NCBI GenBank assembly: GCA_947367855.1
Contig: CANBFE010000015.1
Span: forward strand, 1-64,000
Direction of reading: 5' to 3'
DNA length: 64,000 bases
Source: an uncultured Lachnospiraceae bacterium
GTDB taxonomy: Bacteria > Bacillota > Clostridia > Lachnospirales > Lachnospiraceae
The notes under the pieces are model-generated. The model was not told the origin of the DNA. It did no database searches and saw only the letters and a list, made by a program, of their open reading frames with translations. A program made the position numbers and the translations under genes. Within the stretch, counting starts at the first letter, position 1. Each line of letters opens with the position of its first letter. Below are positions 50,121 to 59,630 of the stretch, one piece after another.

Positions 50121-50233
50121 ATAGCTGCATTCCGAAACTGATAACTGCGTTTTTCAATTCCAATGCCAAATTACCCCATCTCCCCGCCCCAAACAGTCCT
50201 TGCCCAGAGCGTAAAACATGATTCGTGTTTGTG

Positions 50234-50692
50234 TCACTTAATATCAATCCAAATGCCAACATCCCTCATCACAGAATCGGGAACGCTCTTATAGAAGCGC
50301 TGTGCCTCCTCATTGGCGGCAGTCAAGGCAATCAGCGTGTCGATTTGCCTGTCCTTTAAGATTTGCCGCAAAGATTCCAACAGCCGTTGCGCCACTCCCT
50401 GATGCCTGCTGCTTTTTATGACGCAGATCCAGTCGAGATACGCCTTTTTTGACCCATCAAAGCGGCTTGCAATGAGGGAAGCGTCAATCCTTCCAACCAC
50501 ATTTCCGTCGTCATATGCCAGAAGAGAAATGGCATTGTCGAAACTCCTGTCATCAAAACTCCTTTCCACAGCGCTGACATAAGCCTGATTGATCTCCCAC
50601 CCCCAGAAGTCTTCCTCCCCGCGCAGTCTCCTTTCAAAATCCAAAACATCTGGTATTCTGTCTTTCGTATAGGTTTGTATCTTCAATTCCAT
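50234..50692 (-). CDS. GNAT family acetyltransferase
   Basis: 152 residues from MELKIQTYTKDRIPDV, with GGAGGGTGG upstream. Motif A is SRHQGVAQRLLESL, followed by ANEEAQRFYKSVPD. The frame is open 47 codons further upstream but without a signal. Stands between the start-signal array and the small-RNA repeats. Confidence 0.83.
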   Translation of the reverse strand: MELKIQTYTKDRIPDVLDFERRLRGEEDFWGWEINQAYVSAVERSFDDRSFDNAISLLAYDDGNVVGRIDASLIASRFDGSKKAYLDWICVIKSSRHQGVAQRLLESLRQILKDRQIDTLIALTAANEEAQRFYKSVPDSVMRDVGIWIDIK

Positions 50693-50749
50693 ATCCCACC
50701 CTCCAATAAATTGAAAGTAAATTTTAGTAAATTTAGCGTTCCGCAGCAT

Positions 50750-50778
50750 TTGACAGCAGCGGATAAATATGTTACAAT
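50750..50778 (+). promoter_or_regulatory. Promoter of small RNA copy 1
   Basis: TTGACA, 17 bases, TACAAT: near-consensus. Confidence 0.8.
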
Positions 50779-50784
50779 AACTGA

Positions 50785-50876
50785 ACAAAAGGGAATACTG
50801 CCGATAGACGGTCAGCCCAAAATAAGATATCACAAAGAAGTGACTTTTCCTTTGGCTGGGGCGGTCACTTTTTTGT
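50785..50876 (+). ncRNA. Predicted small RNA, copy 1 (type I antitoxin-like)
   Basis: About 92 bases between a near-consensus promoter and a terminator (AAGTGAC/GTCACTT then TTTT at 50838-50874). No coding sequence. It runs convergent to a minus-strand hydrophobic ORF whose stop codon lies inside the terminator, the arrangement of antitoxin RNAs overlapping toxin 3' ends. It shares about 85 percent identity with a second copy 295 bases downstream. Confidence 0.62.
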
Positions 50877-50936
50877 GTTATCTATGTATGCTATCAAGAT
50901 TGGAACAATGAGGAGCAGTCCCCTCTGCGTCTGCAT
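50865..50936 (-). pseudogene. Remnant of a hydrophobic mini-toxin opposite small RNA 1
   Basis: 23 codons: MQTQRG, a hydrophobic stretch LLLIVPILIAYI, then DNTKK-stop. Its hydrophobic-then-basic ending matches Hol-Tox-type toxins, but it is short and lacks a ribosome site, so it is probably a decayed toxin. Confidence 0.4.
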
Positions 50937-51044
50937 CGAAGGACTGACCGCCTACCCGTTATGGCAGTACCCCATGTGCGTATTTTATCAGAAAAAGTCG
51001 GATGCTGCAAGGGCCATTTCTGCTATTTTCTGTATCTGCAGCAT

Positions 51045-51073
51045 TTGACAGCAACGGAAAAATATATTACAAT
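51045..51073 (+). promoter_or_regulatory. Promoter of small RNA copy 2
   Basis: TTGACA, 17 bases, TACAAT, as in copy 1. Confidence 0.8.
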
Positions 51074-51079
51074 GTTAGC

Positions 51080-51166
51080 ACAAAAGGGAATACTGCCGAT
51101 AGACGGTCAGCCCAAAATAAAGATATTTACAAAGAAGTGACCTTGGCTTGGGCGGTCACTTTTTTG
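51080..51166 (+). ncRNA. Predicted small RNA, copy 2 (orphan type I antitoxin-like)
   Basis: Same promoter and a terminator AAGTGACC/GGTCACTT followed by TTTT. On the opposite strand only the toxin-like last codons NTKK-stop remain, so this copy has no surviving toxin. Confidence 0.58.
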
Positions 51167-51261
51167 TGTTCCGGAAGTAACGATTTGACCGTTTGTAGAC
51201 TTTTCTCTGATAGGATTATCATGCCGCAGTCTTATATCCATGGAAAATGAAAGGAAGAAAA

Positions 51262-51933
51262 ATGACACCTAAAATTCTATTAGTCGATGATGAAGAATCC
51301 ATATGCAATATGATAAAACTGCATTTTCAAACAGAGGGGTATCTTGTCTACACGGCTTTCGATTCAGAGGAAGCTGTCAGGGCACTGTCAAACAGGCCGG
51401 ATTTGATATTATTGGATATCAATATGCCGGAGGTCAGCGGACTGGAACTTTGCAAAAAGATACGAAATTATATTGACTGCCCTATCCTCTTTTTGACTTC
51501 CCGCGTTACAGAGCAGGACAAAATCGTCGGTTTACAAGTGGGCGGCGACGATTATATTACAAAGCCTTTTAGCCTTGCCGAATTGACTGCCCGGGTAGAA
51601 GCCCATCTCCGGAGGGAAAGCAGGGTGCGCCGCAGCGATGTCAAAATGTGTGGAGAACTGTTTATTGATTACCCGGGGCGCTGTGTGTACTGCAATGAAC
51701 AGGTTGTTCCTTTTTCCAAAAAGGAATTTGATATCATTGCATTTCTGTCCATCAATGCCGGACAGGTTTTTGACCGGGAAAAAATTTACGAAAGGATTTG
51801 GGGATATGACGCAGAGGGAAGCAGCGATATTCTGAAAGAACATATACGGCGAATCCGTTTGAAATTGGCACAGGTGACGGACAAGAACTATATCGAAACG
51901 GTCTGGGGGTGCGGCTATAAATGGGTAAATTAA
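51262..51933 (+). CDS. OmpR/PhoB family response regulator
   Basis: 223 residues. The receiver domain has the acidic pair DD9-10, the phosphorylation site D52 in LILLDINMP and the K of ITKPF; a C-terminal winged helix (CNEQVVPFSKKEFDIIAFL to GCGYKWVN) binds DNA. AAAGGAAG precedes the ATG. It overlaps the histidine kinase by 13 bases and probably controls the ABC operon downstream. Confidence 0.94.
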   Translation: MTPKILLVDDEESICNMIKLHFQTEGYLVYTAFDSEEAVRALSNRPDLILLDINMPEVSGLELCKKIRNYIDCPILFLTSRVTEQDKIVGLQVGGDDYITKPFSLAELTARVEAHLRRESRVRRSDVKMCGELFIDYPGRCVYCNEQVVPFSKKEFDIIAFLSINAGQVFDREKIYERIWGYDAEGSSDILKEHIRRIRLKLAQVTDKNYIETVWGCGYKWVN

Positions 51934-53120
51934 AAAGCATGTCGCTGAAAAAATCGTTCTGCCTTATTGTTTTTATCGCCGCTATGATTGTCATTGTCCT
52001 CTCTACGGTGGCAGTAAAAATCTGTTCCCAGAAGCATGACGAAATTACAGTGTCACACGCTTTTATCGCAAACGGCGCACTTATATATCCCGAAAACGGA
52101 CGCTATATTATGGAGGCCGCAGCTGATGATGCAGATGCCGATACAACGGCATATACCGATTCCGAATTGCTTATATGCCGGACTTTGGAGATTTTGATTG
52201 TGCTGCTGCCTGTTTTGTTTTCCGTCTTAGGAATTGGCTGTGCTGCAATCAGTTTTTATCATATCAAGTTAAAGGAACCTTTGAAAGCATTGCAGCAGGG
52301 AATTGACCATATCTCAAAAAATGATTTGGATTTTACAATAGATTACCAAAAGCAGGATGAATTAGGCAAATTATGCAGCGCTTTTGAATGCATGCGCAGG
52401 GAATTGGTCCGAAATAACCGCCATATGTGGAATCTGGTGGACGAAAGGAAAAAAATCAATGCCAGTATATCCCATGATCTGCGGACACCGATCACAGTCA
52501 TTAAAGGATACAGCGAGTATTTGGATAAGAATACAGGCAAAGGGACCCTCACAGAGAGAGGAATTCAGGAGATTGCGGTATATATTCATCAGGCGGCAGG
52601 CAGATTGGAGGAATACGCCGATTCCGTCCATGAAATGCAAAGCCTGGAGGATATGCGTTTAGAATACCGGGAAGTATCCTTGCGTGCTTTTGAGGAAGAA
52701 ATGGTTTCCCAGTTTTCTGTCATTGGCGGACAAACCGCGAAAAAAATTTGTGTATCATCAGAGCTTCCGCAGCAGACAGTCATCCTTTCTGCTGCAGCGG
52801 TATTCCGTATCACAGAGAATATAATCTCCAACGCCCTGCGATACTGTAAAGAAAAAATTGAAGTAGACATTTCCTTTTCGCAGCCGTTTCTCATGGTTAT
52901 GGTAACCGACGACGGCAAAGGCTTTTCGCAGAAAGATCTTGCAGAAGCAACCGATTATTTTTACAAAGGGAAATCTTCAAAAGATCATTTTGGTATCGGT
53001 TTATCCATCTGTAAGATGCTTTCGGAAAAACATGGCGGTTGTATCCGGCTTGACAATGCGCCGGGAAAGGGCGCAAGGGTGACCGTAAAAATAAAAACAG
53101 AAAATTTATCTGCATTGTGA
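51921..53120 (+). CDS. Sensor histidine kinase
   Basis: 399 residues: two membrane helices (~13-33 and ~88-112) around a short outer loop of ~55 residues, HAMP domain (~113-165), H box with His185 in SISHDLRTP, N box ENIISNALRY, G1 DDGKGF and G2 FGIGLSI. A short sensor loop is typical of kinases that detect antimicrobial peptides at the membrane, often with the help of an adjacent ABC transporter, which is present here. Confidence 0.93.
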   Translation: MGKLKSMSLKKSFCLIVFIAAMIVIVLSTVAVKICSQKHDEITVSHAFIANGALIYPENGRYIMEAAADDADADTTAYTDSELLICRTLEILIVLLPVLFSVLGIGCAAISFYHIKLKEPLKALQQGIDHISKNDLDFTIDYQKQDELGKLCSAFECMRRELVRNNRHMWNLVDERKKINASISHDLRTPITVIKGYSEYLDKNTGKGTLTERGIQEIAVYIHQAAGRLEEYADSVHEMQSLEDMRLEYREVSLRAFEEEMVSQFSVIGGQTAKKICVSSELPQQTVILSAAAVFRITENIISNALRYCKEKIEVDISFSQPFLMVMVTDDGKGFSQKDLAEATDYFYKGKSSKDHFGIGLSICKMLSEKHGGCIRLDNAPGKGARVTVKIKTENLSAL

Positions 53121-53160
53121 CGGAATGTAGACAAATCCCTGTTAAACTCTCCTTATCACA

Positions 53161-53180
53161 AACGTTGGAAAACGTTGAAA
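53161..53180 (+). promoter_or_regulatory. Candidate regulator-binding direct repeat
   Basis: AACGTTGGAA directly followed by AACGTTGAAA, a ten-base (one helical turn) repeat in the leader of the ABC ATPase gene. OmpR-type regulators bind such head-to-tail repeats, but the position close to the ribosome site is unusual. Confidence 0.35.
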
Positions 53181-53192
53181 GGAGAGTTTTTT

Positions 53193-54074
53193 ATGCAAAT
53201 CGAAATAACAGGATTACAAAAATATTATGGCGGAAATGCAGTTCTAAAAGACATTTCCCTCACAATTGAAAACGGTATGTATGGGCTGCTTGGACGGAAC
53301 GGAGCCGGAAAAACGACTTTCATGCGTATCTTATCTACCCTGCTGAAACCCTCTGGCGGAAAAATTACTTTTGACAGGATTCCTTTGGAGGACACAAAGC
53401 GGATCCGCCCTTTGATCGGCTATCTTCCACAGGAATTTTCGTTATACCCGGATATGTCGGTATGGGAAACCATGGGCTATTTGGCAGCCATGTCGAAACT
53501 TCCAAAGGAGATACAGAGGGAGCGCATACCAGACCTTTTGCAGCAGGTGAATTTATGGGAACACCGGAAAAGTAAAGTCCGGAAACTGTCTGGCGGAATA
53601 AAAAGGCGGCTTGGAATTGCACAGGCCTTGCTGAATAATCCAAAGGTTTTGATTGTGGATGAACCCACCGCCCATCTTGACCCGGAAGAACGGCTGCGTT
53701 TCTATAATCTGTTAGACGAATTTTCCAGTGACCGCATTGTGATTGTGTCCTCTCATATTGTGGCTGATATGGAATCGGTATGTGCAAAGGTAGCCGTACT
53801 GGACGCGGGACAGCTTCTGTATGCCGGAGCAATAGAGAAACTGGCTGAAACAGCAAGGGGAAAGGTGTATGAACTGATGATTCCCAAAAAGGAATTGGCG
53901 GCAGCAAAGCAAAACTACTGCATTCTATCCAGTCAGGGGCATTTATCCGATACCAAAATCCGTGTACTGGCTGACAGGGTTCCTGCTGTTGGCTGTCCGG
54001 TTTCATGTACCCCCACTGTCTGCGACGGTTATATGGAGCTGCTGCGTTTATTGGAAAAGGGGGTGAAAATATGA
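53193..54074 (+). CDS. ABC transporter ATP-binding protein
   Basis: 293 residues from MQIEITGLQKYYGG, AAAGGAGAG upstream. Walker A GRNGAGKTT, YLPQEFS, LSGGIKRRL signature, VDEPTAHLD, SSHIV and a ~70-residue C-terminal tail. Together with two permeases and the preceding two-component system it forms a signal-responsive export module. Confidence 0.92.
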   Translation: MQIEITGLQKYYGGNAVLKDISLTIENGMYGLLGRNGAGKTTFMRILSTLLKPSGGKITFDRIPLEDTKRIRPLIGYLPQEFSLYPDMSVWETMGYLAAMSKLPKEIQRERIPDLLQQVNLWEHRKSKVRKLSGGIKRRLGIAQALLNNPKVLIVDEPTAHLDPEERLRFYNLLDEFSSDRIVIVSSHIVADMESVCAKVAVLDAGQLLYAGAIEKLAETARGKVYELMIPKKELAAAKQNYCILSSQGHLSDTKIRVLADRVPAVGCPVSCTPTVCDGYMELLRLLEKGVKI

Positions 54075-55480
54075 AGCGTTTATTTCTCATGGAGTGCAGA
54101 AAAATCACACGAAGCGTTCTGTATTGGCTGTATCTTGCAGCCTTAGTGGTCACCGTCATGCAAAATTATGAAACCACTGTTGAAAGCGAGCTTGGCCAGA
54201 CGGACAATCCGGCTTCCGTATTTTATATCGCGGAAAATGGTGTGTATGCAGAAAATACCGATCCATTGGGGGAAGATACAGAGCACAGGATGATGATGGA
54301 AGCCACAAAGCGGCTTATGGAGAATTACAGAAGCAACAGCTACGAATATTATCCCTTTGGATATGTGAAGCGAAAAAAGCTGTCCGAAAAGGAACAGGCG
54401 GCAGTGCTTTCGTATCTGAAAGAGCTGACAGGTCTTGAGGAATCCGGGATAATTGACACAGAGGAAAACCGGGATGCAGAAGATATCCAGATTTCCGGCG
54501 GCGGCGCCTTTGTCCTACATCCGGGACAGGGAGGTTCCTTCGGGAACGGGCAGTTTATTGCAGAGCCGGAGGATTGGGAATATGTGGAGAATTATTCCGG
54601 GTTGTCACAATCTAAGGAGAATCCGGGAAGCGGATTTGAAATACAGGTTCCATTTGACCGCTTCAAAGAGATTATGGATTGTGTGAACAATCTGATTGGG
54701 CGCAATTCCTACTTTAGCCGGACCATGCTTTCCATGTATTATTGTCCAAATGATCTGCAGGATACCCCGATTACAGAGCAGCAGCACCGGGAGTTCTATG
54801 AAAAGGATCATGTGACAGGGGCATTTGCCCGCTATTTTTGTGACAGCATTTCCCGCATTGTATTATGCCTGCCTGCATTTGTCATGATTGATTTGTTGTT
54901 AAAAGATAAACGGTGCAGAATGAATCCATTGCTTTATCCCCGGACGGAAAGCTCTGCAAAAATAATCATCACCCGTTTTGGAGCGGTAAGCGGTATGATC
55001 ATGCTCCCTGTCCTTATCCTGCCGGTAAAATCTTTGCTGACATTGGTGCTGTATTGCCGCAATATGGACATTCCTGTAAATAGATTCGCTTTTGCCGCAT
55101 ATCTCTCTGCATGGATTTTCCCAACGGTTTTGTTGGTTGTTTCCATTGCTTTGTTCGTAACGGTGCTGACTGAAAACGGTTCTGCTGTTCTGCTTGCGGG
55201 GTTGATTTGGCTGTTCTGCAGACCCTCTGTGGACAAATTGGCAGGGGGAAATTACGGGCTTTTTGATCTCATTGTCCGCCATAATACTTTGAAGGGATAC
55301 GGGCGCATGATGGAAAATATGCATATGCTGATTTTGAACAGGGTGCTTGTGTCTGTCACTGCACTTTTGTTTGTGGGCTTTGCCATAATTGTTTATAACG
55401 CAAAGCGGAAAGGGGGAATCCGATTTGAACGCCGAAAATTTTTTCATAATCATAGCCGCAAACATTCGCATGTATTATAA
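54071..55480 (+). CDS. ABC-2 permease with large extracytoplasmic domain
   Basis: 469 residues from MKRLFLMECRKI, overlapping the ATPase stop by four bases (ATGA). One N-terminal helix, then a ~230-residue loop (residues ~35-265), then about five helices. The plan matches ABC-2 permeases that handle peptide antibiotics. A basic His-rich tail (HNHSRKHSHV) ends the protein. Confidence 0.8.
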   Translation: MKRLFLMECRKITRSVLYWLYLAALVVTVMQNYETTVESELGQTDNPASVFYIAENGVYAENTDPLGEDTEHRMMMEATKRLMENYRSNSYEYYPFGYVKRKKLSEKEQAAVLSYLKELTGLEESGIIDTEENRDAEDIQISGGGAFVLHPGQGGSFGNGQFIAEPEDWEYVENYSGLSQSKENPGSGFEIQVPFDRFKEIMDCVNNLIGRNSYFSRTMLSMYYCPNDLQDTPITEQQHREFYEKDHVTGAFARYFCDSISRIVLCLPAFVMIDLLLKDKRCRMNPLLYPRTESSAKIIITRFGAVSGMIMLPVLILPVKSLLTLVLYCRNMDIPVNRFAFAAYLSAWIFPTVLLVVSIALFVTVLTENGSAVLLAGLIWLFCRPSVDKLAGGNYGLFDLIVRHNTLKGYGRMMENMHMLILNRVLVSVTALLFVGFAIIVYNAKRKGGIRFERRKFFHNHSRKHSHVL

Positions 55481-56042
55481 ATATACGCTTTTGCCAGGCA
55501 TTGCTCTCCTGTTCGTTATTCCCTTTGTTTATGGAACCGCGAATTTAGACTGTGTACAATCTGCTGACTGTCTGGAACGAATGGCTGCATTGATTGGAAT
55601 ACCCATGTTTACACCCCTGATACGACAGGAACACTCCCGCGGCTTATATGAAACAATTGCTTTTCGGCAGATCTCTCTGGGGTTTATTGTCTTCCTGCGG
55701 ATAGTGCTTTCTGTCATCGGTTCAATACTGTTGATTTTGGTATTTGCACTTTATATGAGGTTTTGCGGCTGTTCCTTTCCCCTCTTTCCATATGCCTTTC
55801 GGACTTTGGCTGCAAGTATGGCATTGGGTTTTACAGGGCTGCTTCTGTCTTTTTTGGTGCGGAATACAATCGGTGGTTATTTATGTGCATTTTGTTTTTA
55901 TTTTATGGTACAAACCGGAAAGTTCGGAGGAGCCTTCCGGCCTGTTACAAACGGAATTCAGTTTTCACTTATACTGTTTCTTGTATGTGTCAGCCTGGCA
56001 ATGGTCTGTTTTGGCAAACCCACATTAAGACGGATTTTATAA
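55425..56042 (+). CDS. ABC-2-like permease, second subunit
   Basis: 205 residues if it starts at the TTG at 55425 (GGGGG eight bases upstream); the first ATG (MYYKYT) lies 15 codons later and also works. About six membrane segments. It overlaps the previous gene by 56 bases, which implies coupling. Confidence 0.75.
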   Translation: MNAENFFIIIAANIRMYYKYTLLPGIALLFVIPFVYGTANLDCVQSADCLERMAALIGIPMFTPLIRQEHSRGLYETIAFRQISLGFIVFLRIVLSVIGSILLILVFALYMRFCGCSFPLFPYAFRTLAASMALGFTGLLLSFLVRNTIGGYLCAFCFYFMVQTGKFGGAFRPVTNGIQFSLILFLVCVSLAMVCFGKPTLRRIL

Positions 56043-56206
56043 GCTGATTTATTTTTATAAAATACGGATTTCCCCCGGAAATAATCTGTAGTATAATGGA
56101 GTCAGGAATCACGCAAATTTCCCGCACATTCAGGAGGATGCTGTTATTTCAAATAAAATCAAACGGAAAACAGCTCAAACCGAAAAGCAGAAAGGATTTA
56201 TCATTT

Positions 56207-57610
56207 ATGGGCATTCTTGCAGGCTTTATGCTCCCCCACCCGCCCCTGATCATACCGGAAATCGGCAGAGGGGAAGAACAGAAAATTCACAGTACCACCC
56301 TCTCCTGCCAACAGGCGGGCCGGGAGATCGCCGCCCTCCGGCCGGACACCATCGTACTGCTGTCGCCCCACCAGACCATGTATGCGGACTACTTTCATAT
56401 TTCTCCCGGCAGAAGCGCCAGGGGCGATTTCGGGCAGTTCGGCGCAAAGCAGGTATGCCTGGAAGTTTCCTATGATACGGAATTCGTCACATACCTGGGC
56501 GGTGTGGCCGGGTCACACCACCTCCATGCCGGTACACTGGGGGAACGGGAGAAAAAACTGGACCACGGCACCATGGTTCCTCTGTATTTTGTCAATCAAT
56601 ACTATACGGAATATCGTCTTGTTCGTGTCGGTCTGTCCGGCTTTCCCCTTACCGCTCATTACCGTCTGGGCCAGTGCATCCGTGAGGTCTCGGAAATCCT
56701 TGGCAGAAAAACCGTCATTATCGCCAGTGGGGATCTGTCCCATCGGCTTAAGGAGGACGGGCCTTACGGCTACCGGAAGGAAGGCCCGGAATACGATGCC
56801 AGAATCATGGACGTCATGGGCCGGGGGGCATTCGGGGAACTTCTGGAATTTCCGGAAAGCTTCTGCGAAACCGCCGGGGAATGCGGACACCGCTCTTTCA
56901 CCATCCTGGCGGGAGCCTTTGACGGAACCAGGCCGGAGGTGCGGCGGCTCTCCTATGAAGGGCCTTTCGGCGTGGGATACGGCGTCTGCACCTATCATGC
57001 CCGGAAAACGGAAGAATCGCCTTCCAGGGAGGAAAACCGCAATTTCCTGGAGCAGTTTGAGGCCCGGGAGAAAGAGCGGCTCCGGGCACGGCAGGAAAAG
57101 GAAGACCCTTATGTAAAGCTTGCCCGGCACACCATCGAGACCTATCTGCGCACCGGAAAGCGGCCTTCCGTGCCAGAGGGGCTGCCGGAAGAACTGTACA
57201 GCCGCAGGGCAGGCGCCTTTGTGTCCCTGAAGGAGGACGGAAAGCTCCGGGGCTGCATCGGCACCATCCAGGCAGTGCAGAATTCTCTTGCGGAAGAAAT
57301 CATCCGCAATGCGGTCAGCGCCTGCTCCGAAGACCCCAGATTCCCTCCTGTGGAACCATGGGAGGCAGGACGGCTCACCATCAGCGTGGACGTTCTGGGA
57401 GATACGGAGCGGATATCCTCCCCCGGGGAACTGGACGTGGAACGATACGGCGTCATTGTGACAAAGGGGAGCCGCCGGGGACTGCTGCTGCCCAACCTGG
57501 AAGGCGTGGACACCGTGGAACAGCAGATTGCCATCGCCAAACAGAAAGCAGGCATCCCGGAACAGGAGACCGTGGAGTTGGAGCGGTTTGAGGTAGTGCG
57601 GCATTATTAG
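56207..57610 (+). CDS. AmmeMemoRadiSam protein: Memo-like domain fused to AMMECR1 domain
   Basis: 467 residues from MGILAGFMLPHPPL. Residues ~1-265 are Memo/class III dioxygenase-like (LLSPHQTM, ASGDLSH, GHRSFTIL). Residues ~302-467 are an AMMECR1 domain with AGAFVSLKEDGKLRGCIGTIQ. A charged helical linker joins them. In this widespread but functionally open system the Memo, AMMECR1 and radical-SAM proteins occur together; the radical-SAM gene follows 130 bases downstream. Confidence 0.92.
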   Translation: MGILAGFMLPHPPLIIPEIGRGEEQKIHSTTLSCQQAGREIAALRPDTIVLLSPHQTMYADYFHISPGRSARGDFGQFGAKQVCLEVSYDTEFVTYLGGVAGSHHLHAGTLGEREKKLDHGTMVPLYFVNQYYTEYRLVRVGLSGFPLTAHYRLGQCIREVSEILGRKTVIIASGDLSHRLKEDGPYGYRKEGPEYDARIMDVMGRGAFGELLEFPESFCETAGECGHRSFTILAGAFDGTRPEVRRLSYEGPFGVGYGVCTYHARKTEESPSREENRNFLEQFEAREKERLRARQEKEDPYVKLARHTIETYLRTGKRPSVPEGLPEELYSRRAGAFVSLKEDGKLRGCIGTIQAVQNSLAEEIIRNAVSACSEDPRFPPVEPWEAGRLTISVDVLGDTERISSPGELDVERYGVIVTKGSRRGLLLPNLEGVDTVEQQIAIAKQKAGIPEQETVELERFEVVRHY

Positions 57611-57741
57611 AAAACCGGGAAACCACAAGAAAGAACAGGGCTGCAGAGGGGCTGTCTGAACTGTTACAAAATCACAATTGCAAAAGAAAATGCAGCAAGA
57701 CAGAAAATGCCCCCTGAAACGGAAGGAAAGGGAGGAAATCT

Positions 57742-58572
57742 ATGAAAACCACTTGTCAGGTATGTATGCACCGCTGTACGCTGTCCCCCGGGCAGACCGG
57801 ACTCTGCGGCGCCAGAAAAAATGAAAACGGTAAGATTGTATGCGCCAATTACGGCCGGATTACCTCCCTTGCTTTAGACCCCATTGAGAAAAAGCCCCTG
57901 AAACACTTCCGCCCGGGAAGCCTGATTCTGTCCGTGGGAAGCTACGGCTGCAACCTGCGCTGCCCCTTCTGCCAGAACCACGAGATTTCCATGGCCGGGG
58001 AAGGGGACGTCCACAGCCCCTATGTGCCGCCCCAACGCCTGGCGGCTTTGGCTCTGGAATGGAAGGAACGCGCCGGAAACATCGGCATCGCCTACACCTA
58101 CAATGAGCCTCTTGTGGGCTGGGAATATGTCCGCGATACGGCCCGGCTTGTGAAGGAAAACGGAATGGCCAATGTCCTGGTGACCAACGGCACTGCCGCT
58201 CCGGAAATACTGGAGGAGCTGCTGCCCCTGATTGACGCCATGAACATTGACTTAAAGGGCTTTCGGCCGGAGTATTACCGAATGCTTGGGGGCGATTTGG
58301 ACACGGTGAAAACCTTCATTGCAAGGGCGGTGACAGCCTGCCATGTGGAACTCACCACCCTGATTGTGCCTGGAGAAAACGACAGCCCGGAAGAAATGGG
58401 GGCACAAGCCCGGTGGATTGCGGATCTCAATCCGGAAATCCCCCTTCACATTACACGGTTTTTCCCCCAGTATCATATGTTTGACCGTAAACCAACGGAG
58501 ATTCAAAGACTGCGCCAACTGGCGGAGACTGCGGGACAATATCTGACAAATGTTTCTCTGGGGAATGTGTGA
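57742..58572 (+). CDS. amrS: AmmeMemoRadiSam radical SAM enzyme
   Basis: 276 residues, related to pyruvate formate-lyase-activating enzymes. The iron-sulfur motif is C70-x3-C74-x2-C77 in YGCNLRCPFCQN; extra N-terminal cysteines (C5, C8, C12, C22) could bind a second cluster or zinc. GGGAGG precedes the ATG. Its reaction is not known. Confidence 0.92.
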   Translation: MKTTCQVCMHRCTLSPGQTGLCGARKNENGKIVCANYGRITSLALDPIEKKPLKHFRPGSLILSVGSYGCNLRCPFCQNHEISMAGEGDVHSPYVPPQRLAALALEWKERAGNIGIAYTYNEPLVGWEYVRDTARLVKENGMANVLVTNGTAAPEILEELLPLIDAMNIDLKGFRPEYYRMLGGDLDTVKTFIARAVTACHVELTTLIVPGENDSPEEMGAQARWIADLNPEIPLHITRFFPQYHMFDRKPTEIQRLRQLAETAGQYLTNVSLGNV

Positions 58573-58623
58573 TCCATGTACAGCCCCTTTACCGGCACAG
58601 CCAAAACAGCCCCTCCACGGCTT

Positions 58624-59421
58624 TCAGCCTTTGCAGTTTCCATGTACCCAGAATTCCTCCATGACCGCGTTAAATTCATCCGGCGTGTCCATATTCACGC
58701 AATGCCCTGCTCCCTCAAAAACTACCACACTGCATTCCGGCTCGTTTTTCTTCCACATTTCCACGGCCGACAGTTCCATGGGGATATCATGCCTTCCGCA
58801 GCCAATCAGCAGAGGATAGTTCCTCGGCCCGGTCTGCCGGGTATTGACCATGCTGTTGAGAGAGGCAAGATACCGAAAGGACTTTTTCGGAAACTGTAGG
58901 TTCATCTGGTAAAATGCCTCCTGGGCCTGGAGCGTATATGCCGATATTTTTTTGTTTGACCCGGCAAACCATTTGACGGAAAAGAGCGCCTTAAGCATCA
59001 TCAACATCTGGGACGCGCCGTTTTCCCGCTGCATTTTCACGTCAAAATTGTTGATATCATAACCGCCGAAACAGGCAAGTGACTGTACGGCTTCCGGATA
59101 CCGGTTTGCAAAATCCTGCGCCAATACAGCCCCCAGGGAAATCCCCACAATATGTATCTTTTCAATTTTTTCCGTATTCAGGATTTCCCTTATCCACCCG
59201 GACATTTTCTGGATGCTGTCACCTTTCCGCGCCCTGGTTGATTTGCCGTGGCCGAGGATATCCACCATCAAAAGATTGTATTTGTCCTGAAAACAGGCAA
59301 TCTGCGGCTGAAACATATTGTGATTGACAAAAGCAGCATGTATCAAAAGGACCCACTCCGCGTTTTCCTTTCTACTGGTATAATACACAATCGGCGATTC
59401 CTCTAAACGATATTCCTGCAT
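58624..59421 (-). CDS. Alpha/beta hydrolase
   Basis: 265 residues with the nucleophile elbow G-I-S95-L-G, an aspartate in GRHD212 and His240 in EGAGHCVNMD, completing a Ser-Asp-His triad. The oxyanion region is LLIHAAF. No signal peptide. Convergent with the radical-SAM gene. Likely an esterase or lactonase; substrate unknown. Confidence 0.88.
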   Translation of the reverse strand: MQEYRLEESPIVYYTSRKENAEWVLLIHAAFVNHNMFQPQIACFQDKYNLLMVDILGHGKSTRARKGDSIQKMSGWIREILNTEKIEKIHIVGISLGAVLAQDFANRYPEAVQSLACFGGYDINNFDVKMQRENGASQMLMMLKALFSVKWFAGSNKKISAYTLQAQEAFYQMNLQFPKKSFRYLASLNSMVNTRQTGPRNYPLLIGCGRHDIPMELSAVEMWKKNEPECSVVVFEGAGHCVNMDTPDEFNAVMEEFWVHGNCKG

Positions 59422-59630
59422 AGTTCCCTGTCCTCATCTTTCCGAACAGACTTCCCGTCCGTTCCCTATTCCATGATGTCCGATCCTGGGGGACTGCTCT
59501 GTGCTCCCCCCAATCCCAAGACATCTTAAATCCGTTTGTTTTTCTGTGAAAAACAGTCTGGCAAATTCCTGCAGCACCCTTACCGGGATAAGCACAGATT
59601 TTCCGTGTAAAGGGCTGCGCCCTGCCCCGT

